Positions 52,224 through 60,232 of a stretch of 64,000 bases of DNA are shown here, piece by piece (the first letter of the stretch is position 1; every line of letters begins with the position of its first letter). The notes under the pieces were generated by a model that searched no databases, was not told the origin of the DNA, and saw only the letters and a program-made list of their open reading frames with translations. The DNA lies in assembly GCA_009377495.1 (NCBI GenBank), contig WHTZ01000010.1, positions 549-64,548 on the forward strand. The letters run 5' to 3'. A program made the translations under genes and the position numbers. Origin of the DNA: Luteitalea sp. Lineage in GTDB: Bacteria > Acidobacteriota > Vicinamibacteria > Vicinamibacterales > Vicinamibacteraceae.

Positions 52224-52248
52224 TCGTTTCGGTTCTCGCGAGGGCTCG

Positions 52249-53943
52249 CTATCGCTGCGGCTTCTCGTTCCCCTGGTCAGCGGCAGCGCTCGTCGAGGTC
52301 CGAACCGTTGGATACTCGATGCCCAACTGCTCGAGGTATGTCGTGTAGCGCGTCGGATCGTAGTAGTGCTGTCGCATCTCGGACCGATAGCGATCCATCA
52401 CGTCTCGGTTGAGCTCGGTCGCAGGCTCGTCCTCCGAGCGGATCAATGGCGTGTACTTGATGTCCTTGGTCTGAACATCGCGAAAGTACGTCCAGGCCTC
52501 GTCGACCAACGCTGGTTGGGTGAGCAGGTCCACCAGCGTCATGGCCATGGCTTGTGCGCCCGCCACGGCACCTTTGTGGGCAATCGGCGTTGCCATCGCA
52601 ATGGCGTTCGACCAATTGTGACCCGGCAGGTTCGGGATGTTCGCAGGATACCGCAGCGTGACGGTTGGCACGACCCACGACACGTCACCAATATCGTCCG
52701 AGCCGCCGCCACGATTGTCCTCGTCTTCGACCGGCTCGCCGATCTCATCGATCTCGGTCTCGAGCCCCTTCTCCTCGACCTTCAGCTCCCGCTGCACGGC
52801 CTTCGCCAAGGCCTGGTCGGCTTCGTCCCAGTCGGGCATACCAACCGCTTCGATGTTGGCGTACATGGTCTCGGCCACGACTTTGTTGAAGTGCCTCGGC
52901 CAGGCCGATCCGAGGACCCGCGTCGACATGAGCTTGGCGCCGCTCATCATGGCCGCGGCCTCGGCCATCGTGTTCCCGAGGTCCCACAGCTCTTTGATAC
53001 GCGGATACTCGGTCTCGCGGAAGTAATACCAGACCGAGGCGCGCGACGGGACGACGTTTGGCTGATCGCCACCGTCAGGGATGATGTAGTGGGAGCGGTG
53101 CTGGAGCCGGAGATGCTCGCGGCGGAAGTTCCAGCCGATGTTCATCAACTCCACGGCATCGAGCGCGCTTCGTCCTCGCCATGGCGCACCAGCCGAATGG
53201 GCGGTCTCTCCCTGGAACGTGTACTCGATCGAGACGAGACCGGTGCCCGAGGTGGCGCCCCAGCTCACGTCGAATGCATTTCCCACGTGTGAGAACAGGC
53301 ACACGTCCACGTCTTTGAACAGGCCGGCGCGAATCAAATACGCCTTGCCACCCACGAGCTCCTCGGCCACACCCGGCCAGAGCACGAGCGTTCCCGGAAG
53401 TTCTTCACGTTCCATGATGCTCTTCACGGCGAGGGCAGCCACGATGTTCACGGCCTGGCCAGAGTTGTGGCCTTCGCCGTGGCCGGGCGCACCGGCGACG
53501 AGCGGATCGTGATACGCCACACCTGGCTTCTGGGAGGCTCGCGGAATGCCGTCGATGTCGGAGCCAAGCGCAATGACGGGCTTGCCGCTCCCCCAACGCG
53601 CCAGCCACGCTGTCGGCATACCCGCCACGCCGCGCTCGATGGTGAACCCGTGCTCTTCCAGCAGGTCGGTCAGGTAGCGGGACGTCTCGACCTCTTGGTA
53701 CCCCAGCTCGCCGAAGCTGAAGACGCTGTCGACGATTTGCTGGACCAGCGTCGCCATCCCGTCCACGTCGGTGGCGGCTCGAGCCTTCAGCTCCTGGACA
53801 CGCGGATCCACGTGTTCCTGAGCACGCTGCTGCGGGGATGGCGCGGCCGGCGCTCGAGACGGCGATTCGGGCTGGCCATGCAGAACCGGGCCGAGGGCGA
53901 GGATGAAGAAAACGGACACAAACGGCACACAAAAACGACGCAT
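52249..53943 (-). CDS. Exported M20-family amidohydrolase/peptidase
   Basis: 564 residues with a signal peptide (MRRFCVPFVSVFFILALGPV) and the AbgB/M20D pattern: SFGELGYQEVETSRYLTDLL, PVIALGSDIDGIP, GHGEGHNSGQAVNIVAALAV (metal His/Glu), GVAEELVGGKAYLIRAGLFK and GETAHSAGAPWRGRSALDAV in the dimerisation domain. It probably hydrolyses amides of aminoacyl or aminobenzoyl compounds in the periplasm. Start ATG 53943 has GGAGGATG; upstream frames run into the tRNA gene. Confidence 0.85.
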   Translation of the reverse strand: MRRFCVPFVSVFFILALGPVLHGQPESPSRAPAAPSPQQRAQEHVDPRVQELKARAATDVDGMATLVQQIVDSVFSFGELGYQEVETSRYLTDLLEEHGFTIERGVAGMPTAWLARWGSGKPVIALGSDIDGIPRASQKPGVAYHDPLVAGAPGHGEGHNSGQAVNIVAALAVKSIMEREELPGTLVLWPGVAEELVGGKAYLIRAGLFKDVDVCLFSHVGNAFDVSWGATSGTGLVSIEYTFQGETAHSAGAPWRGRSALDAVELMNIGWNFRREHLRLQHRSHYIIPDGGDQPNVVPSRASVWYYFRETEYPRIKELWDLGNTMAEAAAMMSGAKLMSTRVLGSAWPRHFNKVVAETMYANIEAVGMPDWDEADQALAKAVQRELKVEEKGLETEIDEIGEPVEDEDNRGGGSDDIGDVSWVVPTVTLRYPANIPNLPGHNWSNAIAMATPIAHKGAVAGAQAMAMTLVDLLTQPALVDEAWTYFRDVQTKDIKYTPLIRSEDEPATELNRDVMDRYRSEMRQHYYDPTRYTTYLEQLGIEYPTVRTSTSAAADQGNEKPQR

Positions 53944-54022
53944 CACATCCTCCGAAAGAACAAGGGCGAGGGATGTCCGCCTTCGCGGCCTGGAGCCTGA
54001 CGCTGCGGCCGCTTCGGCGAGA

Positions 54023-54080
54023 CAGCCTTCGCCCCATGGCTTGCCTAGCCGAAGCTCGCCCGAAGGGTGAGCGAAGGCTG
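54023..54080 (-). terminator. Inverted repeat after tRNA-Sec
   Basis: CAGCCTTCGC (54023-54032) and GCGAAGGCTG (54071-54080) are perfectly complementary arms just past the 3' end of the tRNA, with CTTCGGGCGAGCTTCGGC-type repeats in the loop. Possible terminator without a clear T-run. Confidence 0.35.
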
Positions 54081-54176
54081 GCGGAAGCGCCTGGGAGTTG
54101 AACCCAGCCCTCCCGCTCGTGGCAGGAGGCGACCGGTTTTGAAGACCGGGAGGGCCACCGGGCCCCGTTCGCTTCC
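54079..54176 (-). tRNA. selC: tRNA-Sec (anticodon UCA), CCA encoded
   Basis: 98 bases read leftward. Acceptor stem GGAAGCG/CGCTTCC with G and encoded CCA at the 3' end; anticodon stem CCGGT/ACCGG with loop CTTCAAA giving anticodon UCA; a long variable arm (CCTCC...GGAGG); T arm CTGGG-TTCAACT-CCCAG. Length, long arm and UCA identify selenocysteine tRNA, which reads UGA with SelB. It follows the HAD gene by 14 bases. Confidence 0.95.
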
Positions 54177-54190
54177 ACAAGCTGCCGTCG

Positions 54191-54907
54191 CTAAGGCGAT
54201 GGCGGGATGAGCGCGAGAAAGCTACCCGTATCCGTCAGATCGTCGAGCACCGTGTCTGCGCCGCACGCACGCAACTCGTCGGCTGAGTAGATGCCCGTTG
54301 CGACCGAGATAGCCAGTGCCCCACCCGCGTGCGCGCAGGCCACATCGCGCGGCGTGTCGCCGATGATCAAGACGTCGGCTGGATCGATCGGCGCCGCCGC
54401 GCGGAGCCGGTACCGCTCGAGCGCCACGGCGAGCAGATCGTTTCGGTCATACGCATCGTCACCAAACGCGCCCCAACCGAAGTGATGCCCGAGCTCGTAG
54501 AAATCGAGCTTGATCTCGGCCGCCTCAGGGAAGTTCCCGGTCAGCAAGCCTAGCGTCACATCGTCTCGATCCGCGAGCGCGTCGAGCAGCGAGCGAACAC
54601 CAGGCAGCACGCCCGGGCCACCGTTGCTGGCCGACAGCTCTTCGCGGAGGAAGGTGCTGTACGCCTCACGGATCCGGGCGAGCAGCATCGTGTCGAGCGC
54701 CTCCGCCCCCGGTGCGAGGAGGTCGCGCAAGATGATGCTGTCCGTACGACCGGCCAGCGCGACCTCTCGCGCCCTCTTCGCGAGTGCAACGCGGCCGATG
54801 CCATCGGGCACTTCAGATACGGTGCGGAGCGCCCGCATCATGGCGCGCACGCCCGCACCGCCCGTGGTGATCAACGTCCCGTCGATGTCGAAGAGAAGGA
54901 GCTTCAC
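54191..54907 (-). CDS. HAD-superfamily phosphatase
   Basis: 238 residues. Motif I LLFDIDGTLITTGG with the nucleophile Asp, cap domain to about residue 110, motif II LGLLTGNF, motif III region and motif IV VLIIGDTPRDVACAHAGG. Phosphoglycolate-phosphatase-like; the substrate cannot be assigned. GTG 54907 was chosen because it opens the catalytic strand and lies five bases past the ABC gene stop, so the two are coupled. Confidence 0.85.
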   Translation of the reverse strand: MKLLLFDIDGTLITTGGAGVRAMMRALRTVSEVPDGIGRVALAKRAREVALAGRTDSIILRDLLAPGAEALDTMLLARIREAYSTFLREELSASNGGPGVLPGVRSLLDALADRDDVTLGLLTGNFPEAAEIKLDFYELGHHFGWGAFGDDAYDRNDLLAVALERYRLRAAAPIDPADVLIIGDTPRDVACAHAGGALAISVATGIYSADELRACGADTVLDDLTDTGSFLALIPPSP

Positions 54908-54911
54908 AGGT

Positions 54912-55625
54912 TCATCGCCAGAACCGCCATCCGCGCGACACGGGCGACACATGACCCGTGCCCGGATCGAGCTTCAGTGCCCGCGCCGCCGCGGCGTCCG
55001 TAAACGCGCGATCCTGGGTCACCGCAAGCACCGTGAGGTTCCGTTCGGCTTCGGCAACGGCGCGGACGAGCGTACCCAAGGCGCCGCGATCGCGCGGCTC
55101 CAGTGAAACAGTCGGGTGCTCGAGCAACAGCAAGGCTGGCGCGAGCGCGAGGGCTCGCGCCAGGTGCAGGCGCATCCGATCCAGACTGCTGAGATTCGCA
55201 GCCGGCCCGTCGAGTGTCTCGCCAACGAGCCCGACGCGGGCTCCAACCACCTCGGCACGCGCCGTTGTCGACTCGTCCATCGGTTCGATCTCCACGGTGA
55301 ACGGGAGTGCGAGGTTCTGCCGTACCGACAGACGTTCGAGCAAGACATTACGCGGCGTGACCAAGCCCAGTCGATCGAGCGATGCGAGCCACGCGTCGCC
55401 ATCGCCAATGTCACGAGTCGCCTGACCAAAGATGCGCACCTCCCCAGCGTCCGGCGTCACGAACCCATTGACGACATTGACGAGCACTTCGGCCGCCGCG
55501 GCATCGAGCCCCGACAGCGTCACACACTCGCCACGCTGGACAGCGAACGCCTGGACGCGCAGTGGCCGGAGGCCGCGATAGTCTTTGACGAGGTCGCGGA
55601 TTTCAATGGCGAGGAGAGTGTCCAC
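54912..55625 (-). CDS. ABC-type ATPase-like protein without a P-loop
   Basis: 237 residues that align to ABC ATPases along their whole length (IEIRDLVKDYRGLRPLRVQA; LVNVVNGFVTPDAGEVRIFG; LERLSVRQNLALPFTVEIEP; HLARALALAPALLLLEHPTV). But the Walker A site reads G-L-D-A-A-A-A-E-V (residues 39-47) with no GKS/T, the signature is LSSLDR instead of LSGGQ, and Walker B ends LLLEHP instead of LLDEP. ATP hydrolysis is therefore unlikely. GTG 55625 is ten bases past the Fur-rubrerythrin stop; same operon. Confidence 0.75.
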   Translation of the reverse strand: MDTLLAIEIRDLVKDYRGLRPLRVQAFAVQRGECVTLSGLDAAAAEVLVNVVNGFVTPDAGEVRIFGQATRDIGDGDAWLASLDRLGLVTPRNVLLERLSVRQNLALPFTVEIEPMDESTTARAEVVGARVGLVGETLDGPAANLSSLDRMRLHLARALALAPALLLLEHPTVSLEPRDRGALGTLVRAVAEAERNLTVLAVTQDRAFTDAAAARALKLDPGTGHVSPVSRGWRFWR

Positions 55626-55635
55626 GCGCAGCCGG

Positions 55636-56610
55636 TCAAGCGTTGGCGCGCGCGGAGTGCGCGCCGCGCGACGCCGCGGGCCGGCGACCACGCTTCTCGG
55701 TATACGCGCGCAGCTCGCCGAGGAGCAGATTGAGGTGGTCGCGCTCCTCGTCGGCGAACTCGAGGAAGATCCGCTTGCCTTCCGAGTCCTCGAAGCGCTC
55801 GCCGTACTTCTTGAAGAACTGGTACGACCCCCGCTCGCAGCGAATGGCGATCTTCAGCGCATCGAGGTCGCTCGACACTTTGTTCAGCTCACTCGCCGCC
55901 GCAGAGAACAGGCCGTTGGCCGCGCCCTTGAAGAAGAGGAACGGCGGCCGCGACTCGAGATCCGCGTCCTGCTTGAGCAGCTCCTCATAACGCGATTCGA
56001 GCTTGTTCAGGTGATCAACTTCTTCACCCGACAAGCGCTGAAAAATCGTGCGCGCGCGCGTGTTCTTCGTCATGCGCGCCGCCCGCGCGTAGAAGTCGCG
56101 GCCGGATCGCTCCGTCGCAATGGCAATGCGCAAGGCGTCACGCGCAAAGAGCATCTCCGTTGTCTTCTCGGCGCCCTGCGGATGACCCGTCCGGCACGCT
56201 TCGCACGTGCCGTGGATCTGCAGCACCGTTTGGCCCATCTCGAAGCGGCGTACGGACGCCACTTCCTCCATCAGCGATTCGATGTCGGAGCTGAGGAACT
56301 CGAACGACCGGCCGCAAGACTTGCAGACGAGGTGAAAGTGGCGCGGGTGCCGGTACGAGTGTTCGAAGCGGAATCGCCCCTCGCCGAAATCCACCTTGCG
56401 CGCGATGCCGTTCTGGACCATCCATTGCAGCGTGCGATAGACGGTGGCACGGCTGATGCGGTGGTCTTCTCGCCGAATCAGGTCCACCAAATCATCGGCG
56501 CTGAGGTGTCCCTCCTGGCGCAGGAACACATTCACGATGAAATCGCGCTTGTTGGAGCGTTTGGTTCCCACCGGACGCACGCGGTCAACTGACGCGGTAC
56601 TTGAATGCAT
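55636..56610 (-). CDS. Fur-family repressor fused to a rubrerythrin-like di-iron domain
   Basis: 324 residues in one frame. Residues 15-140: Fur winged helix (DFIVNVFLRQEGHLSADDLV, ISRATVYRTLQWMVQNGIAR), HPRHFHLVCKSC sensory region and two zinc pairs C96-x2-C99 and C136-x2-C139. Residues 150-310: ferritin-like four-helix domain with E167, E197-x2-H200, E259 and E289-x2-H292, the complete di-iron pattern of rubrerythrin. No rubredoxin tail. ATG 56610 was chosen over a TTG nine bases earlier. It heads the ABC-HAD-tRNA-Sec row. Confidence 0.9.
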   Translation of the reverse strand: MHSSTASVDRVRPVGTKRSNKRDFIVNVFLRQEGHLSADDLVDLIRREDHRISRATVYRTLQWMVQNGIARKVDFGEGRFRFEHSYRHPRHFHLVCKSCGRSFEFLSSDIESLMEEVASVRRFEMGQTVLQIHGTCEACRTGHPQGAEKTTEMLFARDALRIAIATERSGRDFYARAARMTKNTRARTIFQRLSGEEVDHLNKLESRYEELLKQDADLESRPPFLFFKGAANGLFSAAASELNKVSSDLDALKIAIRCERGSYQFFKKYGERFEDSEGKRIFLEFADEERDHLNLLLGELRAYTEKRGRRPAASRGAHSARANA

Positions 56611-56721
56611 GAGTCTCAACCCAACAGGCGAGGAGGTATCAGGTCCTCAGGTGGTGACCGCGCGGAAGTCCACACGCGCGGCCGCGAGCCGCCCATGTGC
56701 GACACCCGACGTCCACCACGG

Positions 56722-57051
56722 CTAGGCGCTGAAGGACGACCCGCACCCGCAAGTGCTCTTCGCGTTGGGATTCTTGATGGTGAAGCCGCCGCCGGCGAGG
56801 TTGTCGACGAAGTCCACCTCCGCATCCTTCAGATACCGCAAGCTGATCGGATCCACATACAGCTTGATCCCGTTCGATTCGACGATTTGATCCGCGTCGG
56901 TCGTGCCCTCGCCCTCCTCGATCATCAGGCCATACTGGAACCCGGAGCAGCCGCCGCCCTGTACGAACACGCGGAGGCCGGCCGCTTGCTTCTGCTCCTC
57001 AGAGAGCAGCTCCTGAATCTTGCCGGCGGCGCCGGATGTCACCGTAATCAT
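56722..57051 (-). CDS. erpA: A-type iron-sulfur carrier (ErpA/IscA-like)
   Basis: 109 residues with the three conserved cysteines: GGGCSGFQYG and CGCGSSF near the end. VDPISLRYLKDAEVDFVDNL and GFTIKNPNAKSTCGCGSSFS are family motifs. It delivers Fe-S clusters to apoproteins. ErpA and IscA cannot be told apart without phylogeny. AAGGAGT precedes the ATG; its promoter is TTGCTG-18-TATACT. Confidence 0.9.
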   Translation of the reverse strand: MITVTSGAAGKIQELLSEEQKQAAGLRVFVQGGGCSGFQYGLMIEEGEGTTDADQIVESNGIKLYVDPISLRYLKDAEVDFVDNLAGGGFTIKNPNAKSTCGCGSSFSA

Positions 57052-57094
57052 GCATGCACTCCTTACACGCGCCTTCTTGGCGCCGTATCAACTC

Positions 57095-57124
57095 AGTATA
57101 ACGGCTCGCTTGGGACCACAGCAA
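57095..57124 (-). promoter_or_regulatory. Promoter of the erpA-like gene
   Basis: Reading leftward: TTGCTG (57119-57124), 18 bases, TATACT (57095-57100), then a roughly 35-base leader with AAGGAGTGC before the ATG. The remainder of 57052-57343 contains a REP-like element and no gene. Confidence 0.5.
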
Positions 57125-57150
57125 GCAAACGCGCGAAGGGGGGCGGGCGG

Positions 57151-57219
57151 AAAAAGGGAACCGGGTACCCTTTTTCCACGCGCATTACCCCCAGGGAAAG
57201 GTTACCCGGTTCCTTTTTT
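57151..57219. repeat. REP-like paired palindrome, variant copy
   Basis: Arms AAAAAGGGAACCGGGTACCC followed by TTTTT (57151-57175) and a degenerate reverse copy ending TTACCCGGTTCCTTTTTT (to 57219). Same size class as the copies at 47.2 and 63.9 kb but with a different core. Confidence 0.6.
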
Positions 57220-57343
57220 CGCCCTCGGCAGAGCTTCGGTCGCGAGGTCCGGTGCCCGCTTCCCGACAACGTGGGCGGTCCGCGCTTTCCGACCCACTGA
57301 CCTGACCACTTCCCGATGCAGTAGGATCCCCAGCGGAGGTCAG

Positions 57344-58891
57344 ATGATGCCCACCCGTACGGAACGCGATCCGCTCGGCGAAAAGAACGTGCCCGCCGAG
57401 GCGTACTATGGCATTCAAACGCAACGTGCGATCGAGAACTTCCCGATCAGTGGCCTGCGAGCGTCGGCCACCTTCGTCGTCGCGACGATCCTCGTGAAAC
57501 GTGCGGCCGCAGAGGCCAACGTCGCTACCGGCCAACTGGATCGTGAGGTTGGCGAGGCCATCATGCGCGCGGCGGATGAAATCCTCGATGGTCAGTTACG
57601 CGATCAGTTCGTCGTGGACGTGTATCAGGCAGGCGCGGGCACGTCGCACAACATGAACGCCAACGAGGTGCTCGCAAACCGTGCGGCGGAGCTTCTGGGC
57701 GAACGCCGTGGCACGTACAAGCGCGTCCACCCCAACGATCACGTCAACATGGGACAGTCGACAAACGACGTGTTCCCGACGGCCACGCGATTGGCGCTGC
57801 TGCTCGCCACGGTGGCACCACCGCCCGAGCTCGACGTGCCGCCGGACCCACGCACGCTCGAGGGCGCGCTCCCGGTGGTCGTCGCGGGGAGCGGCCGGGC
57901 GTTGTTTCAGCAGCCCACGCTCGCAGCCTCGGCTCGTCGGCTCGCTCAGGCGCTCGACGAGAAGGCGGGTGCCTTCGCGCACATCATGAAAGCGGGGCGC
58001 ACGCACCTGATGGACGCCGTGCCCATTACGCTCGGACAAGAGTTCAGCGGCTTCGCCGCCTCGGTCGCGAGCGCGACCGACGAGGTGGAGCGCGCGGCCC
58101 GCCCGCTCCACGAGCTGAACCTCGGCGCGACAGCGGTGGGAACGGGGCTCAACGCCGACCGTGCGTACACGGAAGGCGCCGCGGCAAACCTGGCGCGACT
58201 AACGGGCCTGGACGTCGTACCGGCGGCGAACGCGTTCCGCGTGACGCAAAGCATGGGCGACGTCGCAGGCTTCTCGGGCGCCGTGCGACGACTGGCGATC
58301 GAGGTCGGCAAGATCGCGAGCGACCTGCGCCTGCTCGGCATGGGACCACGCGCGGGCCTTTCCGAGATTCTGTTGCCCGCCGTGCAGCCCGGATCATCCA
58401 TCATGCCGGGTAAGGTGAATCCATCGGTGCCGGAAATGGTAAACCAGGTCGTGTTTCAGGTGATGGGGTGCGACATGACCGTGGCCATCTCGGCCGAGCA
58501 TGGACAGCTCGAGCTCAACGTCATGATGCCGGTCATTGCGTGGAACGCGTTGCACGCGTGCACGATTCTCGCCAACGCCATGGACGCGCTCCGTCGCCGT
58601 ACCATCGAAGGCCTGGTGGCAGATGAGGCGCGCTGCCGCGAGCTGCTCGATCGCAGCACGGCCGCGGCGACCGCGCTCAGCCCGTACATCGGCTACGCGG
58701 CAACCGCGGAAGTCGCCAAAGAAGCCGTGCGAACGGGCACGGCGATTCGCGATCTCGTCTTGACGCGAGGCCTCTTGTCCAAAGACGAGATCGATCGCAT
58801 TCTGTCGGTAGAAGCCATGACCTCGCCTGGTGTGGTCGGGCGTACGGACGCGTCCAAGAGCGTCGATGCAGTGGCACGCCAAAAAAGCTGA
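57344..58891 (+). CDS. aspA: Aspartase/fumarase-family lyase (aspartate ammonia-lyase-like)
   Basis: 515 residues. Family markers: LGEKNVPAEAYYGIQTQRA, AGAGTSHNMNANEVLANRA, HVNMGQSTNDVFPTATRLAL, AGRTHLMDAVPITLGQEF and the signature GSSIMPGKVNPSVPEMVNQV. The last, plus AEHGQLELNVMMPV, points to aspartate ammonia-lyase rather than class II fumarase, but activity is uncertain. It has about 45 extra residues between TRLALLLATV and LAASARRLAQAL (APPPELDVPPDPRTLEG region). ATG 57344 with GGAGGT upstream. Confidence 0.8.
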   Translation: MMPTRTERDPLGEKNVPAEAYYGIQTQRAIENFPISGLRASATFVVATILVKRAAAEANVATGQLDREVGEAIMRAADEILDGQLRDQFVVDVYQAGAGTSHNMNANEVLANRAAELLGERRGTYKRVHPNDHVNMGQSTNDVFPTATRLALLLATVAPPPELDVPPDPRTLEGALPVVVAGSGRALFQQPTLAASARRLAQALDEKAGAFAHIMKAGRTHLMDAVPITLGQEFSGFAASVASATDEVERAARPLHELNLGATAVGTGLNADRAYTEGAAANLARLTGLDVVPAANAFRVTQSMGDVAGFSGAVRRLAIEVGKIASDLRLLGMGPRAGLSEILLPAVQPGSSIMPGKVNPSVPEMVNQVVFQVMGCDMTVAISAEHGQLELNVMMPVIAWNALHACTILANAMDALRRRTIEGLVADEARCRELLDRSTAAATALSPYIGYAATAEVAKEAVRTGTAIRDLVLTRGLLSKDEIDRILSVEAMTSPGVVGRTDASKSVDAVARQKS

Positions 58892-59576
58892 CGGAACCGG
58901 CAGGGACACGAGCCGCTCAACACTGTGGGTGCTCCCGGTGTTGCTGGTCGGCTCGCTCACCGCCGCGGCTCCCTTGCAGGCACAAGGCGGCCGCGAACAC
59001 CGCCAGGTCCGGCCCTTTTCACCCGAGGATCTGGGTTTGCTCGAAGGGCCGGACCGCGAGGCGTGGCAGAGGCCGGACCAGGTCATGGACGCGCTCGGGA
59101 TTGCTGACGGCTCGACGGTGGCAGACCTGGGCGCCGGCGGCGGCTGGTTCACCGTCCGGCTCGCGCGACGCGTGGGCCCGAACGGCATTGTCTACGCCGA
59201 AGACATCCAGCAGCAGATGATTGACTCGATCACGCGGCGTGTCGGACGCGAAGGGCTCAACAACGTGAGATTCAAGCTCGGCACGGCCGATGATCCAGAC
59301 CTGCCGGCTGGCCTGCTGGACGCCGCGCTGATGGTCGATATCTACCACGAGGTGGAGCAGAAGGTGGAGCTCCTGCGCAACGTGAAGCGGGCCCTCAAGC
59401 CCACCGGTCGGCTCGGCGTCGTGAACTACACGAAGGATGGCGGCGGGCCAGGGCCCGCGATGGATGTCCGCATCGACCCGCAGGTGGTGATCGAAGACGC
59501 GCGCGCGGCGGGGCTCCGCCTGCTCACGCACGAGACGTTTCTGCCGTATCAGTACCTGTTGATCTTCGGGAATTAG
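58866..59576 (+). CDS. SAM-dependent methyltransferase with N-terminal signal segment
   Basis: 236 residues. A hydrophobic segment (STLWVLPVLLVGSLTAAAPL) near the N-terminus suggests export or anchoring. Then the class I fold: VADLGAGGGWFTVRLARRVG (SAM-binding), YAEDIQQQMIDSITRR, DAALMVDIYHEVEQK and GRLGVVNYTKDG. It overlaps the lyase gene by 26 bases. Exported class I methyltransferases of this type are frequent in Acidobacteriota; substrate unknown. The last codons are tandemly duplicated beyond the stop. Confidence 0.8.
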   Translation: MQWHAKKADGTGRDTSRSTLWVLPVLLVGSLTAAAPLQAQGGREHRQVRPFSPEDLGLLEGPDREAWQRPDQVMDALGIADGSTVADLGAGGGWFTVRLARRVGPNGIVYAEDIQQQMIDSITRRVGREGLNNVRFKLGTADDPDLPAGLLDAALMVDIYHEVEQKVELLRNVKRALKPTGRLGVVNYTKDGGGPGPAMDVRIDPQVVIEDARAAGLRLLTHETFLPYQYLLIFGN

Positions 59577-59596
59577 CTTGATCTTCGGGAATTAGC
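59559..59596. repeat. 19-base perfect tandem duplication
   Basis: Two identical 19-base units (59559-59577 and 59578-59596). The first encodes the methyltransferase end LIFGN and its stop; the second supplies the stop codon of the convergent bioY gene (59592-59594). Looks like a slippage or repair duplication. Confidence 0.85.
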
Positions 59597-60215
59597 CGGT
59601 CCAGCCTCGGGAGCCGACGAGCCGCCACAGCGACGGCAGCACGGCGGCGGCGATCACGAGCTTTACCAGGTCGGCCACCAGGAACGGTGCCACACCAACC
59701 TCGAAGGCACGCGCGAGCCCCATGGCTGGCGGCACATACGCTAACCGCAGCACACCACCGATGAACAGAATCGCGAGGCCGATGGACATGGCCGCAAGCG
59801 ACGTCAGATAGCGACGGTCGAAACCGCGCTCGGCGAGCCACCCCGTGACGAACGCGGCGCATGGATAGGCAAGCAGGAAACCGGCGGTCGGCCCCAGCAA
59901 TCGGGCGGCGCCCTGGGGCAGAAACGGCGATGCGGCGAAGACAGGCAGGCCGGCCACACCTAACATGAGGTACAGGACTTGACTGAGGAACCCGAGGCGC
60001 GCCCCCAGTGCCGCGCCCCCCAGCAGGACGACAGCCGGCTGCAAGGTGAAGGGCACCGGCTGGAACGGAATCGTCATCTGCGCTGCCGCGGCCGTGAGCA
60101 CCGTGAGGAACAACACGGCACCAACCTGCACCGCGCCCGAGGACGCTCGGTCACCGGCCAGCTCTCCAAACAGCGTCGGCGCCACGATCGCTCTTGCGCC
60201 GTCACGACTCAGCAT
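59592..60215 (-). CDS. bioY: Biotin transporter substrate-binding subunit
   Basis: 207 residues, six hydrophobic helices, with [20 protein letters not shown] and [20 protein letters not shown] matching the conserved BioY segment TxQ-type PvT.q..., then [20 protein letters not shown]. It is the S component of an ECF-type biotin importer; no EcfA/EcfT genes are in view. The start (ATG 60215, or 60224) is only 17 bases from the divergent thiD start. Confidence 0.85.
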   Translation of the reverse strand: MLSRDGARAIVAPTLFGELAGDRASSGAVQVGAVLFLTVLTAAAAQMTIPFQPVPFTLQPAVVLLGGAALGARLGFLSQVLYLMLGVAGLPVFAASPFLPQGAARLLGPTAGFLLAYPCAAFVTGWLAERGFDRRYLTSLAAMSIGLAILFIGGVLRLAYVPPAMGLARAFEVGVAPFLVADLVKLVIAAAVLPSLWRLVGSRGWTG

Positions 60216-60232
60216 GCAGCGCATTTTATCGC

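Noticed and set aside
57020..57343. In-frame upstream extension of the aspartase-like gene
   Set aside because: It covers the erpA promoter and a REP-like element; ATG 57344 has a good ribosome site and matches the family N-terminus.
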